Assembly (NCBI GenBank): GCA_902768125.1
Contig: CACXKA010000013.1
Coordinates: 91,720 to 155,719 of the forward strand
Length of the DNA: 64,000 nt
Reading direction: 5' to 3'
Source of the DNA: an uncultured Bacteroidales bacterium
GTDB lineage: Bacteria; Bacteroidota; Bacteroidia; Bacteroidales; Bacteroidaceae
Shown: one piece after another, positions 9,169 through 16,755 of the stretch
Layout of the letters: each line of letters opens with the position of its first letter
How positions within the stretch are numbered: position 1 is the first letter of the stretch
Program-made: the position numbers and the translations under genes
Notes under the pieces: generated by a model
Told to the model about the DNA's origin: nothing
Database searches by the model: none
What the model saw: only the letters and a program-made list of their open reading frames with translations

Positions 9169-9917
9169 GAAAGATACTGTCATTATCATTGATCCTTTTT
9201 CATTTATCATTGAGCATGGCGTTTGCTGTGACCAAAGCTGATGCTGATGCCCTTTACGAGAAGGAGCAGTATCGCGATGCGGCGGAGGCTTACGAGACGT
9301 TGATGAAGCAGGGTGGTGTGGCATCCGAAGTCTATTACAACCTCGGCAACTGCTACTACAAGTTAGACGAGATTCCTTTGGCGGTCCTTAACTACGAACG
9401 TGCTTTCCTGTTGGATCCAGGCGATGCCGACATCCGTGCCAACCTTGCTTTGGCACGTGGAAAGACCATTGACAAGGTGGTGCCTCCTTCTGAGATGTTT
9501 TTCGTCACTTGGTGGCGCGACTTGACCAACTGTATGAGCATCAATGCTTGGACGATTCTTGGTGTTTCGGCATTTATCCTGATGCTTTTAGGTGTGTTGG
9601 TGTATATCTTCATGTCTCAGTTGACAGTGCGCAAGATAGGAGTGTATGGGGCAATGGTCATGCTGATGATTGTGATTATTGCGAACTTGGCAGCTGTTTC
9701 CCAATATGCCGATTTGTCCCATCGCAATACAGCCATCATCATGGCTCCAGCCGTGACGGTGAAGAGTTCACCCAGTGAAACCAGCACCGACCTGTTCCTC
9801 ATCCATGAAGGTTCCAAGGTGGAGATTCTGGATGCTTCGATGCAGGATTGGATGGAAGTGAAATTTGAGGAGGGCAAACAAGGTTGGGTGCCAGTCAATA
9901 CCCTCGAAGTGATTTAA
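9165..9917 (+). CDS. batE: BatE, TPR and SH3-like membrane protein
   Basis: 250 residues: signal peptide, TPR repeats (YEKEQYRDAAEAYETLMK; YYNLGNCYYKLDEIPLAVLNYERAF), two membrane helices (about 125-150 and 158-178), and a C-terminal bacterial SH3-like domain (VKSSPSETSTDLFLIHEGSKVEI, then WMEVKFEEGKQGWVP). Such SH3 domains often bind cell-wall material, so BatE may anchor the complex to the wall; that is inference. ATGA overlap with batD; last member of the core operon. Confidence 0.9.
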   Translation: MRKILSLSLILFHLSLSMAFAVTKADADALYEKEQYRDAAEAYETLMKQGGVASEVYYNLGNCYYKLDEIPLAVLNYERAFLLDPGDADIRANLALARGKTIDKVVPPSEMFFVTWWRDLTNCMSINAWTILGVSAFILMLLGVLVYIFMSQLTVRKIGVYGAMVMLMIVIIANLAAVSQYADLSHRNTAIIMAPAVTVKSSPSETSTDLFLIHEGSKVEILDASMQDWMEVKFEEGKQGWVPVNTLEVI

Positions 9918-9954
9918 CTCAGTCTTTAGACTTTAGTCCTCAGACCTCAACGAT

Positions 9955-10644
9955 ATGAACGAAATCAACGAACTTGATCATCAACTCACGCTTGCCATCA
10001 ATGGCAGCGACAGCCTCTTCTGGGACAACGTGATGTACACCGTCACCAATACGTTCTCATGGACCTTGGTGATCATTGCGTTGCTCATCATCATTTTCAA
10101 GAACAACACTTGGAAAGAGGCGGTGATGGTCTATGTCACCATTGCTTTGCTCATCTTTGTGGCAGACCGCATCTGCTCAGGATGGGTCAAGCCGATGGTG
10201 GAACGTTGGCGACCCACCCAAGACCCTCAGCTGATGTATTTGGTGGATGTGGTGCGCAACTATCGTGGAGGACGTTTTGGCTTCTTCTCAGGTCATGCCT
10301 GCAATACGATGTGTGTGGCGATGTTCCTTTCCTGGTTGTTCCGTAGCACCAAGGTCACCATCACCCTTTTCTTTTGGTCGCTCACCACCACCTTCACACG
10401 CCTCTATTTGGGAGTGCATTATCTGGGTGATGTCTGTGTGGGCTTCCTCATTGGTGCCATTCTTGGCTTCTTGTTCTATTGGCTGATGGAGCGTTTTGTG
10501 CATCCGTACGTTGGCAAGAAGAGGTATATTTCTGAGCAGTTCACTTCTTCGGGCTATCTGCAGAACGACATGGACACCTTCATGACCATCATCTTCTTCA
10601 ATTACATTGGTGTCGTTATCTTTGCCCTGACTTTAGGTATTTGA
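9955..10644 (+). CDS. PAP2-family membrane phosphatase
   Basis: 229 residues and about five membrane helices. The three-part lipid phosphatase signature is visible: KPMVERWRP, then the FSGHACN motif, then YLGVHYLGDVCVGF. Members dephosphorylate phosphatidic acid, undecaprenyl pyrophosphate or lipid A phosphates; the substrate cannot be told from sequence. It lies 37 bases after batE on the same strand and is probably co-transcribed. Confidence 0.88.
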   Translation: MNEINELDHQLTLAINGSDSLFWDNVMYTVTNTFSWTLVIIALLIIIFKNNTWKEAVMVYVTIALLIFVADRICSGWVKPMVERWRPTQDPQLMYLVDVVRNYRGGRFGFFSGHACNTMCVAMFLSWLFRSTKVTITLFFWSLTTTFTRLYLGVHYLGDVCVGFLIGAILGFLFYWLMERFVHPYVGKKRYISEQFTSSGYLQNDMDTFMTIIFFNYIGVVIFALTLGI

Positions 10645-10700
10645 TGGCAATCCCTCTTTGTTCCATACAATAATTGCCCCTTGTTTTCGTTTTATGTAGT

Positions 10701-12794
10701 ATGGAACGGAAGATTCTCCACACATTGGTCTATATACTGGCTTTGGTGTTGGTGGCGTGTAGCAACGAAGGCGTAGCGTTCAAGAAAGCAGAGCAGAGCT
10801 ATGCGATAGGTGAATACTATGCTGCAAGCATCAACTACAAGAAGTCGTACTCTCGCTGTGCGCCGAAGGAAAAGGCGAAGCGGGCAGTGCGTGCTTTCAT
10901 GATGGGAGAATGTTACCGTCATATTGGTTACACGCAAAAGGCGATGGCGGCTTACACGAATGCCATCCGATATAATGTTGAAGACAGCACGGTGTACCTG
11001 CATCTGGCACGTCAGCAGTTGAAGGCTGGTCAGTATAAGCAGGCAGCGCAGAACTTCCATCAATATCTGGAATTTGACCCAGGGAACGAACTGGCACGTA
11101 GCGGTTTGTTGTCGTGTGAACTGGGACCGCAATGGAAGGCAAAGCCCAATCAGTATAAGGTGAAGAAAGAGACGGTATTCAATTCACGCCGTTCCGATTA
11201 CAGTCCTTTGCTGGTGGGCGACGATGCCGACCAATTGGTGCTTTCCTCCACTCGTAAAGAGGCACAAGGCGATGACATTTCAGGTGTGACGGGTTTGAAG
11301 TTCGGCGACCTTTTCTTCTCTCGCAAGAACGAACAAGGCAAATGGCAACCTGTGAATGTGATTGAGGGTGAGGTGAACACGGAGTATGATGAAGGTGCGC
11401 CTTGTCTCAGTCCTGATGGCAAGACGATGTACTTCACCCGTTGTTCCAGCGACCCCGACTATCCTCGCTATGCAGAGATTTGGCAGTCACAACGTAGCGA
11501 TGCCTCATGGAGCAAACCTTCTAAGTGCCAGATTTCTCGCGACACCCTTTCTTCTTTTGCCCATCCTGCGGTGAGTCCCGATGGACAGTGGCTCTATTTC
11601 GTCAGCGATGCAGAGGGTGGTGAAGGAGGTCTTGACATCTGGCGTACACGCATTCTCACCAGTGGCTTTGGTGGAATGGAGAATGTGGGTCGCCCCATCA
11701 ATACGGCGGGTGATGAGATGTTCCCTTCATTCCGACCGAATGGTGACCTTTACTTCTCTTCCGATGGACATCCTGGTATGGGTGGCTTGGACATCTTCAT
11801 TGCCCACGAAGATTCCATTCGTGGCACCATCGTGGAGAATCAGCAATATCCGCTCAACTCTTCTGCTGACGACTTCGGAATGACCTTCGAGGGAGTGCAC
11901 AATCGTGGTTTCTATTCTTCCTCTCGCAACGACGGCAAGGGTTGGGAACACATCTTCTCTTTCGAATGTCCTGAAATCCTGCAGACGGTGACGGGTTGGG
12001 TGTATGAGAAGGATGGTTACGAACTGCCTGAGGCGTTGGTCTATATGGTGGGCAATGATGGCACCAACCTCAAACTCTCCGTGAAGGGTGACGGTTCCTT
12101 CACCCAAGTGCTGAAGCCAGGTGTGGATTATGTGCTGCTGGGCACTTGCAAGGGCTATTTGAACGTGAAGAATGAGGTTCGTGTGGAGCCAGAGGATGAG
12201 GAAGAGAGCCACGAATACACGCTCCAGTTCCCTTTGCCACCTATCAATGTGCCTGTCTTGATTGACAATATCTTCTATGAGTTTGACCGTGCCGACCTGA
12301 CACCCGAATCCACAGAAGCCCTTGATCAATTGGTGGGGATGATGAACGAGAATCCCAACATCACCATCGAATTGTCTGCCCATTGCGACTATCGAGGCAA
12401 CGACGACTATAACCAACGGCTCTCCCAGCGACGTGCTGAGTCCGTCGTGCGTTATCTCATTCAGCACGGCATTGCCAAAGACCGTCTCACCGCTGTAGGT
12501 TATGGTGAGTCGCGTCCGAAGATTGTTTCCAAGAAATTGGCGGAAACCCTTTTGGCTGGTGACCCGAAGGTGGAGGTGCAGGTGAATGACACCCTGACTG
12601 AGAACTATATCCTTCGTGTCAAGGACGAAGATAAACAAGAGGTGCTGAATGCCCTCAATCGCCGCACGGAGTTCCGTGTGCTTCGTACCACTTATGGCAC
12701 GACGCTCAATGAGTACAAGCCAGAAGAAGAGGAAGGGAAGGCGGCAACCAAGCGAAAAGAAGAAGCCACCCAAGAGGATGACTTCATATTCTAA
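10701..12794 (+). CDS. OmpA-family outer-membrane lipoprotein with PD40 and TPR repeats
   Basis: 697 residues from ATG 10701; an upstream TTG at 10674 would spoil the signal peptide. A lipobox (LALVLVAC) precedes a TPR region (about 30-150) and a PD40/WD40-like beta-propeller (about 165-430; APCLSPDGKTMYFTR, HPAVSPDGQWLYFVSD, FPSFRPNGDLYFSSDG). A carboxypeptidase-regulatory-like domain and a C-terminal OmpA domain follow (FYEFDRADLTPESTEALDQL, then SQRRAESVVRYLI and VGYGESRP), which binds peptidoglycan. The layout matches PorE-like/Pal-type proteins of Bacteroidetes that bind the outer membrane to the wall. Ends convergent with the next gene. Confidence 0.9.
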   Translation: MERKILHTLVYILALVLVACSNEGVAFKKAEQSYAIGEYYAASINYKKSYSRCAPKEKAKRAVRAFMMGECYRHIGYTQKAMAAYTNAIRYNVEDSTVYLHLARQQLKAGQYKQAAQNFHQYLEFDPGNELARSGLLSCELGPQWKAKPNQYKVKKETVFNSRRSDYSPLLVGDDADQLVLSSTRKEAQGDDISGVTGLKFGDLFFSRKNEQGKWQPVNVIEGEVNTEYDEGAPCLSPDGKTMYFTRCSSDPDYPRYAEIWQSQRSDASWSKPSKCQISRDTLSSFAHPAVSPDGQWLYFVSDAEGGEGGLDIWRTRILTSGFGGMENVGRPINTAGDEMFPSFRPNGDLYFSSDGHPGMGGLDIFIAHEDSIRGTIVENQQYPLNSSADDFGMTFEGVHNRGFYSSSRNDGKGWEHIFSFECPEILQTVTGWVYEKDGYELPEALVYMVGNDGTNLKLSVKGDGSFTQVLKPGVDYVLLGTCKGYLNVKNEVRVEPEDEEESHEYTLQFPLPPINVPVLIDNIFYEFDRADLTPESTEALDQLVGMMNENPNITIELSAHCDYRGNDDYNQRLSQRRAESVVRYLIQHGIAKDRLTAVGYGESRPKIVSKKLAETLLAGDPKVEVQVNDTLTENYILRVKDEDKQEVLNALNRRTEFRVLRTTYGTTLNEYKPEEEEGKAATKRKEEATQEDDFIF

Positions 12795-12814
12795 ATGTTC
12801 CGATTCTACCAGTT

Positions 12815-13387
12815 CTAAGCTTCCGCTTCGAACTCTTCTCCCATAAACTGGTATTCAAACTTGTCGCTCTTGGCTGATGGGAACTGAGAGCGCTGGTCGA
12901 TTTCCCGACGGCTCTTCAGATGGTCAATGATGCGGTTGTAGGCATCCATGGCACTCACAGCTCTGAGGCGCACACGGAAAGGTGTGTCCACATACTTGCA
13001 CTTGCCTGTTTCAGGAATCGTGAGCACACGCTTGAAGGTCAGTCCTGCTTCCCACCAACCGATTTTCTCTTCGTTGAGGGCGTCGAGGATGCTCTTCTTG
13101 CGTTCTGCCATCGAGGAAACGCGTTCCAGTTTCTGTTCCTTCCGCATGGCTTCCTCCTCCTTGAACTGCTCCAGCGTCTCCGCTTCAGTCTTCAGGAAGA
13201 GCACATAGTTAGAATAGCTCACCTTCAGACGGAAAGGGTAGAGGTTAGATGAGTTGAGGAACGTGGTGATGCGACTGGCAGCATTGCTTTCCACTTTGAT
13301 TTCTTGTATTGACTGTAGGAAGCCGAGGGCGTCTTCCACAGATTTTGCAAGGTATTCGTGGTCGAAATATCTAACGTATAAGTTCAT
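12815..13387 (-). CDS. Conserved protein of unknown function
   Basis: 190 residues, no signal peptide and no membrane helix. It is acidic and helical in the middle (KTEAETLEQFKEEEAMRKEQKLERV) and ends with a short Phe/Glu-rich tail. I do not recognise a named domain. Its start MNLYVRYFDHEYLAKSVEDALGF sits 28 bases after a -7 element, which supports it as a real gene. It is convergent with the OmpA lipoprotein gene. Confidence 0.7.
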   Translation of the reverse strand: MNLYVRYFDHEYLAKSVEDALGFLQSIQEIKVESNAASRITTFLNSSNLYPFRLKVSYSNYVLFLKTEAETLEQFKEEEAMRKEQKLERVSSMAERKKSILDALNEEKIGWWEAGLTFKRVLTIPETGKCKYVDTPFRVRLRAVSAMDAYNRIIDHLKSRREIDQRSQFPSAKSDKFEYQFMGEEFEAEA

Positions 13388-13415
13388 TTGTGTTGTAAGC
13401 TTGGTTTTCCGACTG

Positions 13416-13423
13416 CAAAGGTA
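13416..13423 (-). promoter_or_regulatory. Bacteroidetes -7 element
   Basis: TACCTTTG on the minus strand (TAnnTTTG consensus), just upstream of the 190-residue protein. The -33 element is not clear. Confidence 0.5.
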
Positions 13424-13474
13424 AGAAAAAATGAGGAAACGAAGAAACGTGAATACGAAAAACCTTTCATTTTT

Positions 13475-14977
13475 TTATTTTTTCCTGATTCTCCATTCAT
13501 CAGGATATAAGTTGTTGGCGCGGTTCCCGATGTTCTTCACAAAGCCGAGGGGATGACCTTGATACGTGATGAGCACATAGCCGCGTGGGGTGTCGGCAGG
13601 CAGTTGCAGGGCTTCTGTCCTCAGATAGGCGAGGGCTTGCTGCTCATCCACCTCTGCTGTTGGAAACGCCTCTTTGTTGAGGTGGTTGCTCATCGCAAGA
13701 CTTTGAGAGGGTTTGAGGTTTCTTGGCAAGCCAAGCGTGCTAAAGATACGATAAGAGGTTTGAGATTTGAGGTTTGGATTTCGCCCAGCGCGTGGGCTGG
13801 GGCTGGTGGCGAGTTCGATGCCGGCATGCAGCACCTTGAGGGTTTGCTGGGCTTGTTGATAGAGATCCAGATGCAGGGTGGGGAAGGCACGGAACGTGTC
13901 ATTCTCCTCCAAGATGGTGAAGTTCTCACCGTCAGTCAGCCATTCCCTCAATTCTTTGGGAATCTTGGCGTTCAGTTTCCGACCTTTGACCTTCGACCTT
14001 CGTCCTTCGTCCTCCGATGTCTTTTGCAACACACTGAGAAAGAAGCCCTCACCCTTCGTCCGATGCGGATAGAAATGTGTGTTCTTCTCGCTCAGTCCCC
14101 ATGCAGGATTGGGTCGGCACGACAGCACCTCTGCCCCCAGCGTCTTGGCAATCCACGCCACGTTTTCCTCGTCCTCCAAAGGGTTGTAGGTGCAAGTGCT
14201 GTAGATGAAGATGCCACCCTCCTTCAGTGTGTGCCAGATGTCCCTCACGATGTCACGCTGCCGTTTCCAACAAGTCTCCACATTTGCCAAACTCCATTCC
14301 CCGATGCTGTCAGGGTCTTTGCGGAACATCCCTTCGCCTGAGCAAGGAGCGTCGCAGATGATTAGGTCGAACGTGTCGCCAAACGCCTGAAAATCCTCCG
14401 CGTAGTTGTTCGTCACGATGCAGTTCGGATTGCCCCACTTGATGATATTCTCCGCCAAGATGTTGGCACGCTGCCTCACCACCTCGTTAGCAATCAGCAT
14501 GGAACCCTCAGGCAACTCCGACAACGCCAGCGTCGATTTCCCTCCAGGGGCAGCACATAAATCCAACGCCACCACAGGCTCCTTCACATATTCCCTCAAC
14601 ACATGCGACAAGAACATCGACGATGCCTCCTGCACATAGTAGCAACCAGCATGAAACAGCGGGTCAAGCGTGAAGGACGGGCGTTCGGAAAGATAAAAAC
14701 CTTCCTCACACCAGGGGACTGGTGAGGTTTGAGGTTTGAGGTTTGAGGTTTCTTGGCAAGCCAAGCGTGCTAAAGATACGATAAGAGGTTTGAGGTTTGA
14801 GGTTTGAGGTTTGAGGTTTGGGGAGAGGGTCTTCTTTTTATTTCTCCTGATGCTGGTCGGCGCATCCTCTGCCAATGCCTCAGCAAGGAGGTCATATTCC
14901 TCCTTTCCCAGCACCTCCGTCATCATCCGTTGGAAGTCCTCAGGCAATTCCTTTGCCAACTTCGTGTCTGTCGTCAT
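13475..14977 (-). CDS. rRNA cytosine-C5 methyltransferase (NOL1/NOP2/Sun, RsmF-like) with translated repeats
   Basis: 500 residues from ATG 14977 (a longer frame starts at 15028, but a TAACTTCG -7-like element at about 15000 favours the later start). The SAM site is VALDLCAAPGGKST, and the two catalytic Cys motifs are CDAPCSGEGMF and YSTCTYNPLEDEE. A C-terminal PUA-like RNA-binding part ends with GYVLITYQGHPLGFVKNIGNRANNLYP. Three foreign-looking inserts are translated: near residue 55-85 (NLKPQTSNLKPLIVSLARL), in the middle (KTSEDEGRRSKVKGRK) and near 400-440 (SPSPRAGRNPNLKSQTSYRI). They correspond to DNA repeats described separately. The core motifs are intact, so the enzyme probably works. 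Confidence 0.88.
   Translation of the reverse strand: MTTDTKLAKELPEDFQRMMTEVLGKEEYDLLAEALAEDAPTSIRRNKKKTLSPNLKPQTSNLKPLIVSLARLACQETSNLKPQTSPVPWCEEGFYLSERPSFTLDPLFHAGCYYVQEASSMFLSHVLREYVKEPVVALDLCAAPGGKSTLALSELPEGSMLIANEVVRQRANILAENIIKWGNPNCIVTNNYAEDFQAFGDTFDLIICDAPCSGEGMFRKDPDSIGEWSLANVETCWKRQRDIVRDIWHTLKEGGIFIYSTCTYNPLEDEENVAWIAKTLGAEVLSCRPNPAWGLSEKNTHFYPHRTKGEGFFLSVLQKTSEDEGRRSKVKGRKLNAKIPKELREWLTDGENFTILEENDTFRAFPTLHLDLYQQAQQTLKVLHAGIELATSPSPRAGRNPNLKSQTSYRIFSTLGLPRNLKPSQSLAMSNHLNKEAFPTAEVDEQQALAYLRTEALQLPADTPRGYVLITYQGHPLGFVKNIGNRANNLYPDEWRIRKK
13711..13764 (-). repeat. 54-bp direct repeat, copy A, inside the methyltransferase gene
   Basis: These 54 bases are identical to 14741-14794 and in the same orientation. 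The core holds a palindrome, CTTGGCAAGCCAAG, and both ends run into TTTGAGG units. Copy A is 1030 bases from copy B, so the two are translated in different frames. Confidence 0.9.
14709..14724. repeat. Short palindrome in the methyltransferase gene
   Basis: CACCAG-GGGA-CTGGTG, a perfect 6-bp stem immediately upstream (plus-strand order) of the GGTTTGA tandem array; translated as part of SPVPWCEEG. Confidence 0.5.
14722..14832 (-). repeat. 54-bp repeat copy B flanked by GGTTTGA heptamers
   Basis: Copy B (14741-14794) is bracketed by tandem GGTTTGA units, about three before and five after. The array ends in TGGGGAGAGGGTC, a tail shared with uvrA at 59776-59790. The whole array is translated as repeated NLKPQTS. 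Confidence 0.85.
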
Positions 14978-15035
14978 GTCGCTATTGTTTTCTGCTGCGA
15001 AGTTATCAATTTCTGCACACTTATCCAATTTTTTC

Positions 15036-15067
15036 TTTGTTTTTCTCAGTTATTTTTCGTATCTTTG
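15036..15067 (+). promoter_or_regulatory. Orphan consensus promoter pointing into the gap
   Basis: TTTG (15036-15039), 20 bp, TATCTTTG (15060-15067): a full match to the Bacteroidetes vegetative consensus on the plus strand. No plus-strand gene follows before the minus-strand exporter cluster. Confidence 0.6.
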
Positions 15068-15150
15068 CAAAAGAATTCACGTTAAAACGACATCTCCTTG
15101 AAAAGGGGTAAGAAAACAAATCAAGGTTTTTGCCGACCGCACCCACATAT

Positions 15151-15188
15151 AAGGGCGGACGCTCGTAGATATGCGGGCGCCCGCCCTT
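15151..15188. repeat. 12-bp inverted repeat, GC-rich hairpin
   Basis: AAGGGCGGACGC (15151-15162) pairs with GCGCCCGCCCTT (15177-15188) with one mismatch over a 14-nt loop. No T-run follows on either strand, so it looks more like an interspersed palindromic repeat than a terminator. Confidence 0.7.
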
Positions 15189-15242
15189 ATTCATGCGACC
15201 GACCGGCCAAATCTGGTTACACCTAGCATCTCTCCCTGTTAC

Positions 15243-15359
15243 CTAGGGGGCTTTCCCCTGTTCGCCCCCGTCTCTTCCCCGTCTCTTCCCCGTCTCTTCC
15301 CCTTCTTCTTGCCCTATTGCCATCATAGCCAGCACGAAAGTAAAAAATGTTCTTTTCAT
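15243..15359 (-). pseudogene. Remnant of a secreted-protein gene (38 codons)
   Basis: Starting at ATG 15359, the frame gives a convincing signal-peptide start (MKRTFFTFVLAMMAIG). It then runs straight into an 11-bp tandem repeat translated as Glu/Gly/Arg-rich filler and stops at 15243. A TAACTTTG -7 element lies 25 bases upstream. It looks like the front of a secreted-protein gene whose body was lost or replaced by repeat DNA; a genuine microprotein is less likely. Confidence 0.4.
15266..15298. repeat. Tandem 11-bp repeat, three units
   Basis: CCCCGTCTCTT occurs three times in a row with a partial fourth unit. Because 11 is not a multiple of 3, each added unit shifts the small minus-strand frame. 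Confidence 0.85.
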
Positions 15360-15383
15360 TGTTTGTTTCTTTGTTTTCGATTG

Positions 15384-15391
15384 CAAAGTTA
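15384..15391 (-). promoter_or_regulatory. Bacteroidetes -7 element of the remnant gene
   Basis: TAACTTTG on the minus strand, 25 bases before the ATG at 15359. Confidence 0.45.
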
Positions 15392-15435
15392 AACATTTTC
15401 ATTCATTTCTTGATTGGTTAGAGCTGAATATTTGG

Positions 15436-16755
15436 TTATTCTTCCCTTAATGCTTCCACAGGTTTGGTTCTACAGATGTTCCATGCAGGGATGGTGATGC
15501 CGATGCTCACCACGATGAGGATGATGAGATAGACGATGCCTGAAATGATGAGGAAGTGCAGCGGCTTGTTTGCCACCCAAGTCGGGTCGGGTTGGGGGCT
15601 GTAGGAGATGCACAGCTCACCCAATCCTGTCTTCACATAGTTGAGGTAGAGCACGCAGGTGATGAACATGCTCACTGTGGTGAGGATGAAACCTTCTGCT
15701 AGGAACATTCCCATGATGCGTCCTCTTGTCGCTCCGAATGCTCGCATGATGCCCGACTCTTCCGTGCGTCTCTTGGTCTGCATCCAGAAGGTGCCGATGA
15801 CACCCAAGCAGAGGTTGATAAGGAAGAACAGGGCTTTGGCGACAGAAAGATTGAAATCGTATGAGAGCATGGGCGAAGCAAACTGATTCTTAGAGGTCGC
15901 TATGTCTTCGTAGGGGGTGAAGGAGACGATGGCAAGACCCTCGGAAGTGAACTGCTGAAGACGAAAGTTCTGTTCCTCGACAAATCTCCGCACGTCCACA
16001 TCTGGCTTCAGGCGGATGACGAGCTGGCTATGGACATAAACCAGGGGGCAATCAGGGGTGCCCCAATAGACGCGCCAAGTGTCGAAGGAAGTATCTGACA
16101 CGTGAACATCCTCCACCACTCCTTGGATGTAGCTGCTTGACACCCAATCATCAATCTTATCATAAGTCAAGATTACTCTATGATCAATCTCTTTACCGAT
16201 GGCGGCTTTGGCAGACCCATAGAGACGCTCGGCAAGGGAGCGGCTGATGACCACACCTTCATCTGATTTCGAGAGTTCTTCTGCTGTCGGACTTCCCTCT
16301 GCAGCGTGAATGCCGTAGGTTTCAAAGAAGTGCTCGTTCTTCATGTGGCCGGTTTCATACACACGAACGGAATCGTCTCCATAAATATATTGTGCACCCA
16401 CATTATCGACACTGTGAGAGAATATGTTACGAGGAGCCAGTAAGCCTTGGATGGGGTAAAGGATACATACTTGTTCCACCTCGTCTATTGCCTGCAACTT
16501 CCTTTTGAGGACATTGATCTTCTGACGGAATACTCTATCCACATTGTCACTTTCATACCACCGAGTATCAGTGGGGGCGGTATGTGCAACCACCAGTCGT
16601 TCGCAGTCAATGCCCTTTGGCAAACTCCTATAGTACATCCTCACGGCAATAGGGTCGAGTTGTTTCCAAGCCACAAAGCACACGAGGACAAGTTCGGCCA
16701 GTAGCCATACGTTCTGAGCCCGTTGGCTCCAAAGATTATTGATGATCTGTTTCAT
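15436..16755 (-). CDS. ABC exporter permease, type B (FtsX/MacB-like), third pair
   Basis: 439 residues. A MacB-type plan: one N-terminal helix (VWLLAELVLVCFVAW), a large extracytoplasmic domain (about 45-290), and three C-terminal helices with the FtsX-type coupling segment RRTEESGIMRAFGATRGRIMGMFLAEG. It starts MKQIINNLWSQRAQNVW and is clearly paralogous to the permease at 21416-22768; the DNA is nearly identical over the C-terminal coupling region, implying recent duplication. It overlaps the upstream permease by four bases (ATGA). Last gene of the exporter operon. Confidence 0.88.
   Translation of the reverse strand: MKQIINNLWSQRAQNVWLLAELVLVCFVAWKQLDPIAVRMYYRSLPKGIDCERLVVAHTAPTDTRWYESDNVDRVFRQKINVLKRKLQAIDEVEQVCILYPIQGLLAPRNIFSHSVDNVGAQYIYGDDSVRVYETGHMKNEHFFETYGIHAAEGSPTAEELSKSDEGVVISRSLAERLYGSAKAAIGKEIDHRVILTYDKIDDWVSSSYIQGVVEDVHVSDTSFDTWRVYWGTPDCPLVYVHSQLVIRLKPDVDVRRFVEEQNFRLQQFTSEGLAIVSFTPYEDIATSKNQFASPMLSYDFNLSVAKALFFLINLCLGVIGTFWMQTKRRTEESGIMRAFGATRGRIMGMFLAEGFILTTVSMFITCVLYLNYVKTGLGELCISYSPQPDPTWVANKPLHFLIISGIVYLIILIVVSIGITIPAWNICRTKPVEALREE

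Larger units (their letters stand above)
15068..15435. other. Gene-poor gap with repeats and a small broken gene
   Basis: Apart from the items listed separately (weak hairpin, 12-bp inverted repeat, 11-bp tandem repeat, small minus-strand frame), no coding gene is seen. A weak 6-bp hairpin CCTTGA/TCAAGG (15096-15126) followed by TTTTT might end a transcript of about 55 nt from the orphan promoter. Confidence 0.5.

Noticed and set aside
11727-12773. 348-codon minus-strand frame
   Set aside because: Antisense to the OmpA lipoprotein gene, whose PD40 and OmpA motifs are clear.
15171-15392. 73-codon plus-strand frame
   Set aside because: Starts inside a GC-rich hairpin and covers a tandem repeat; no coding character.
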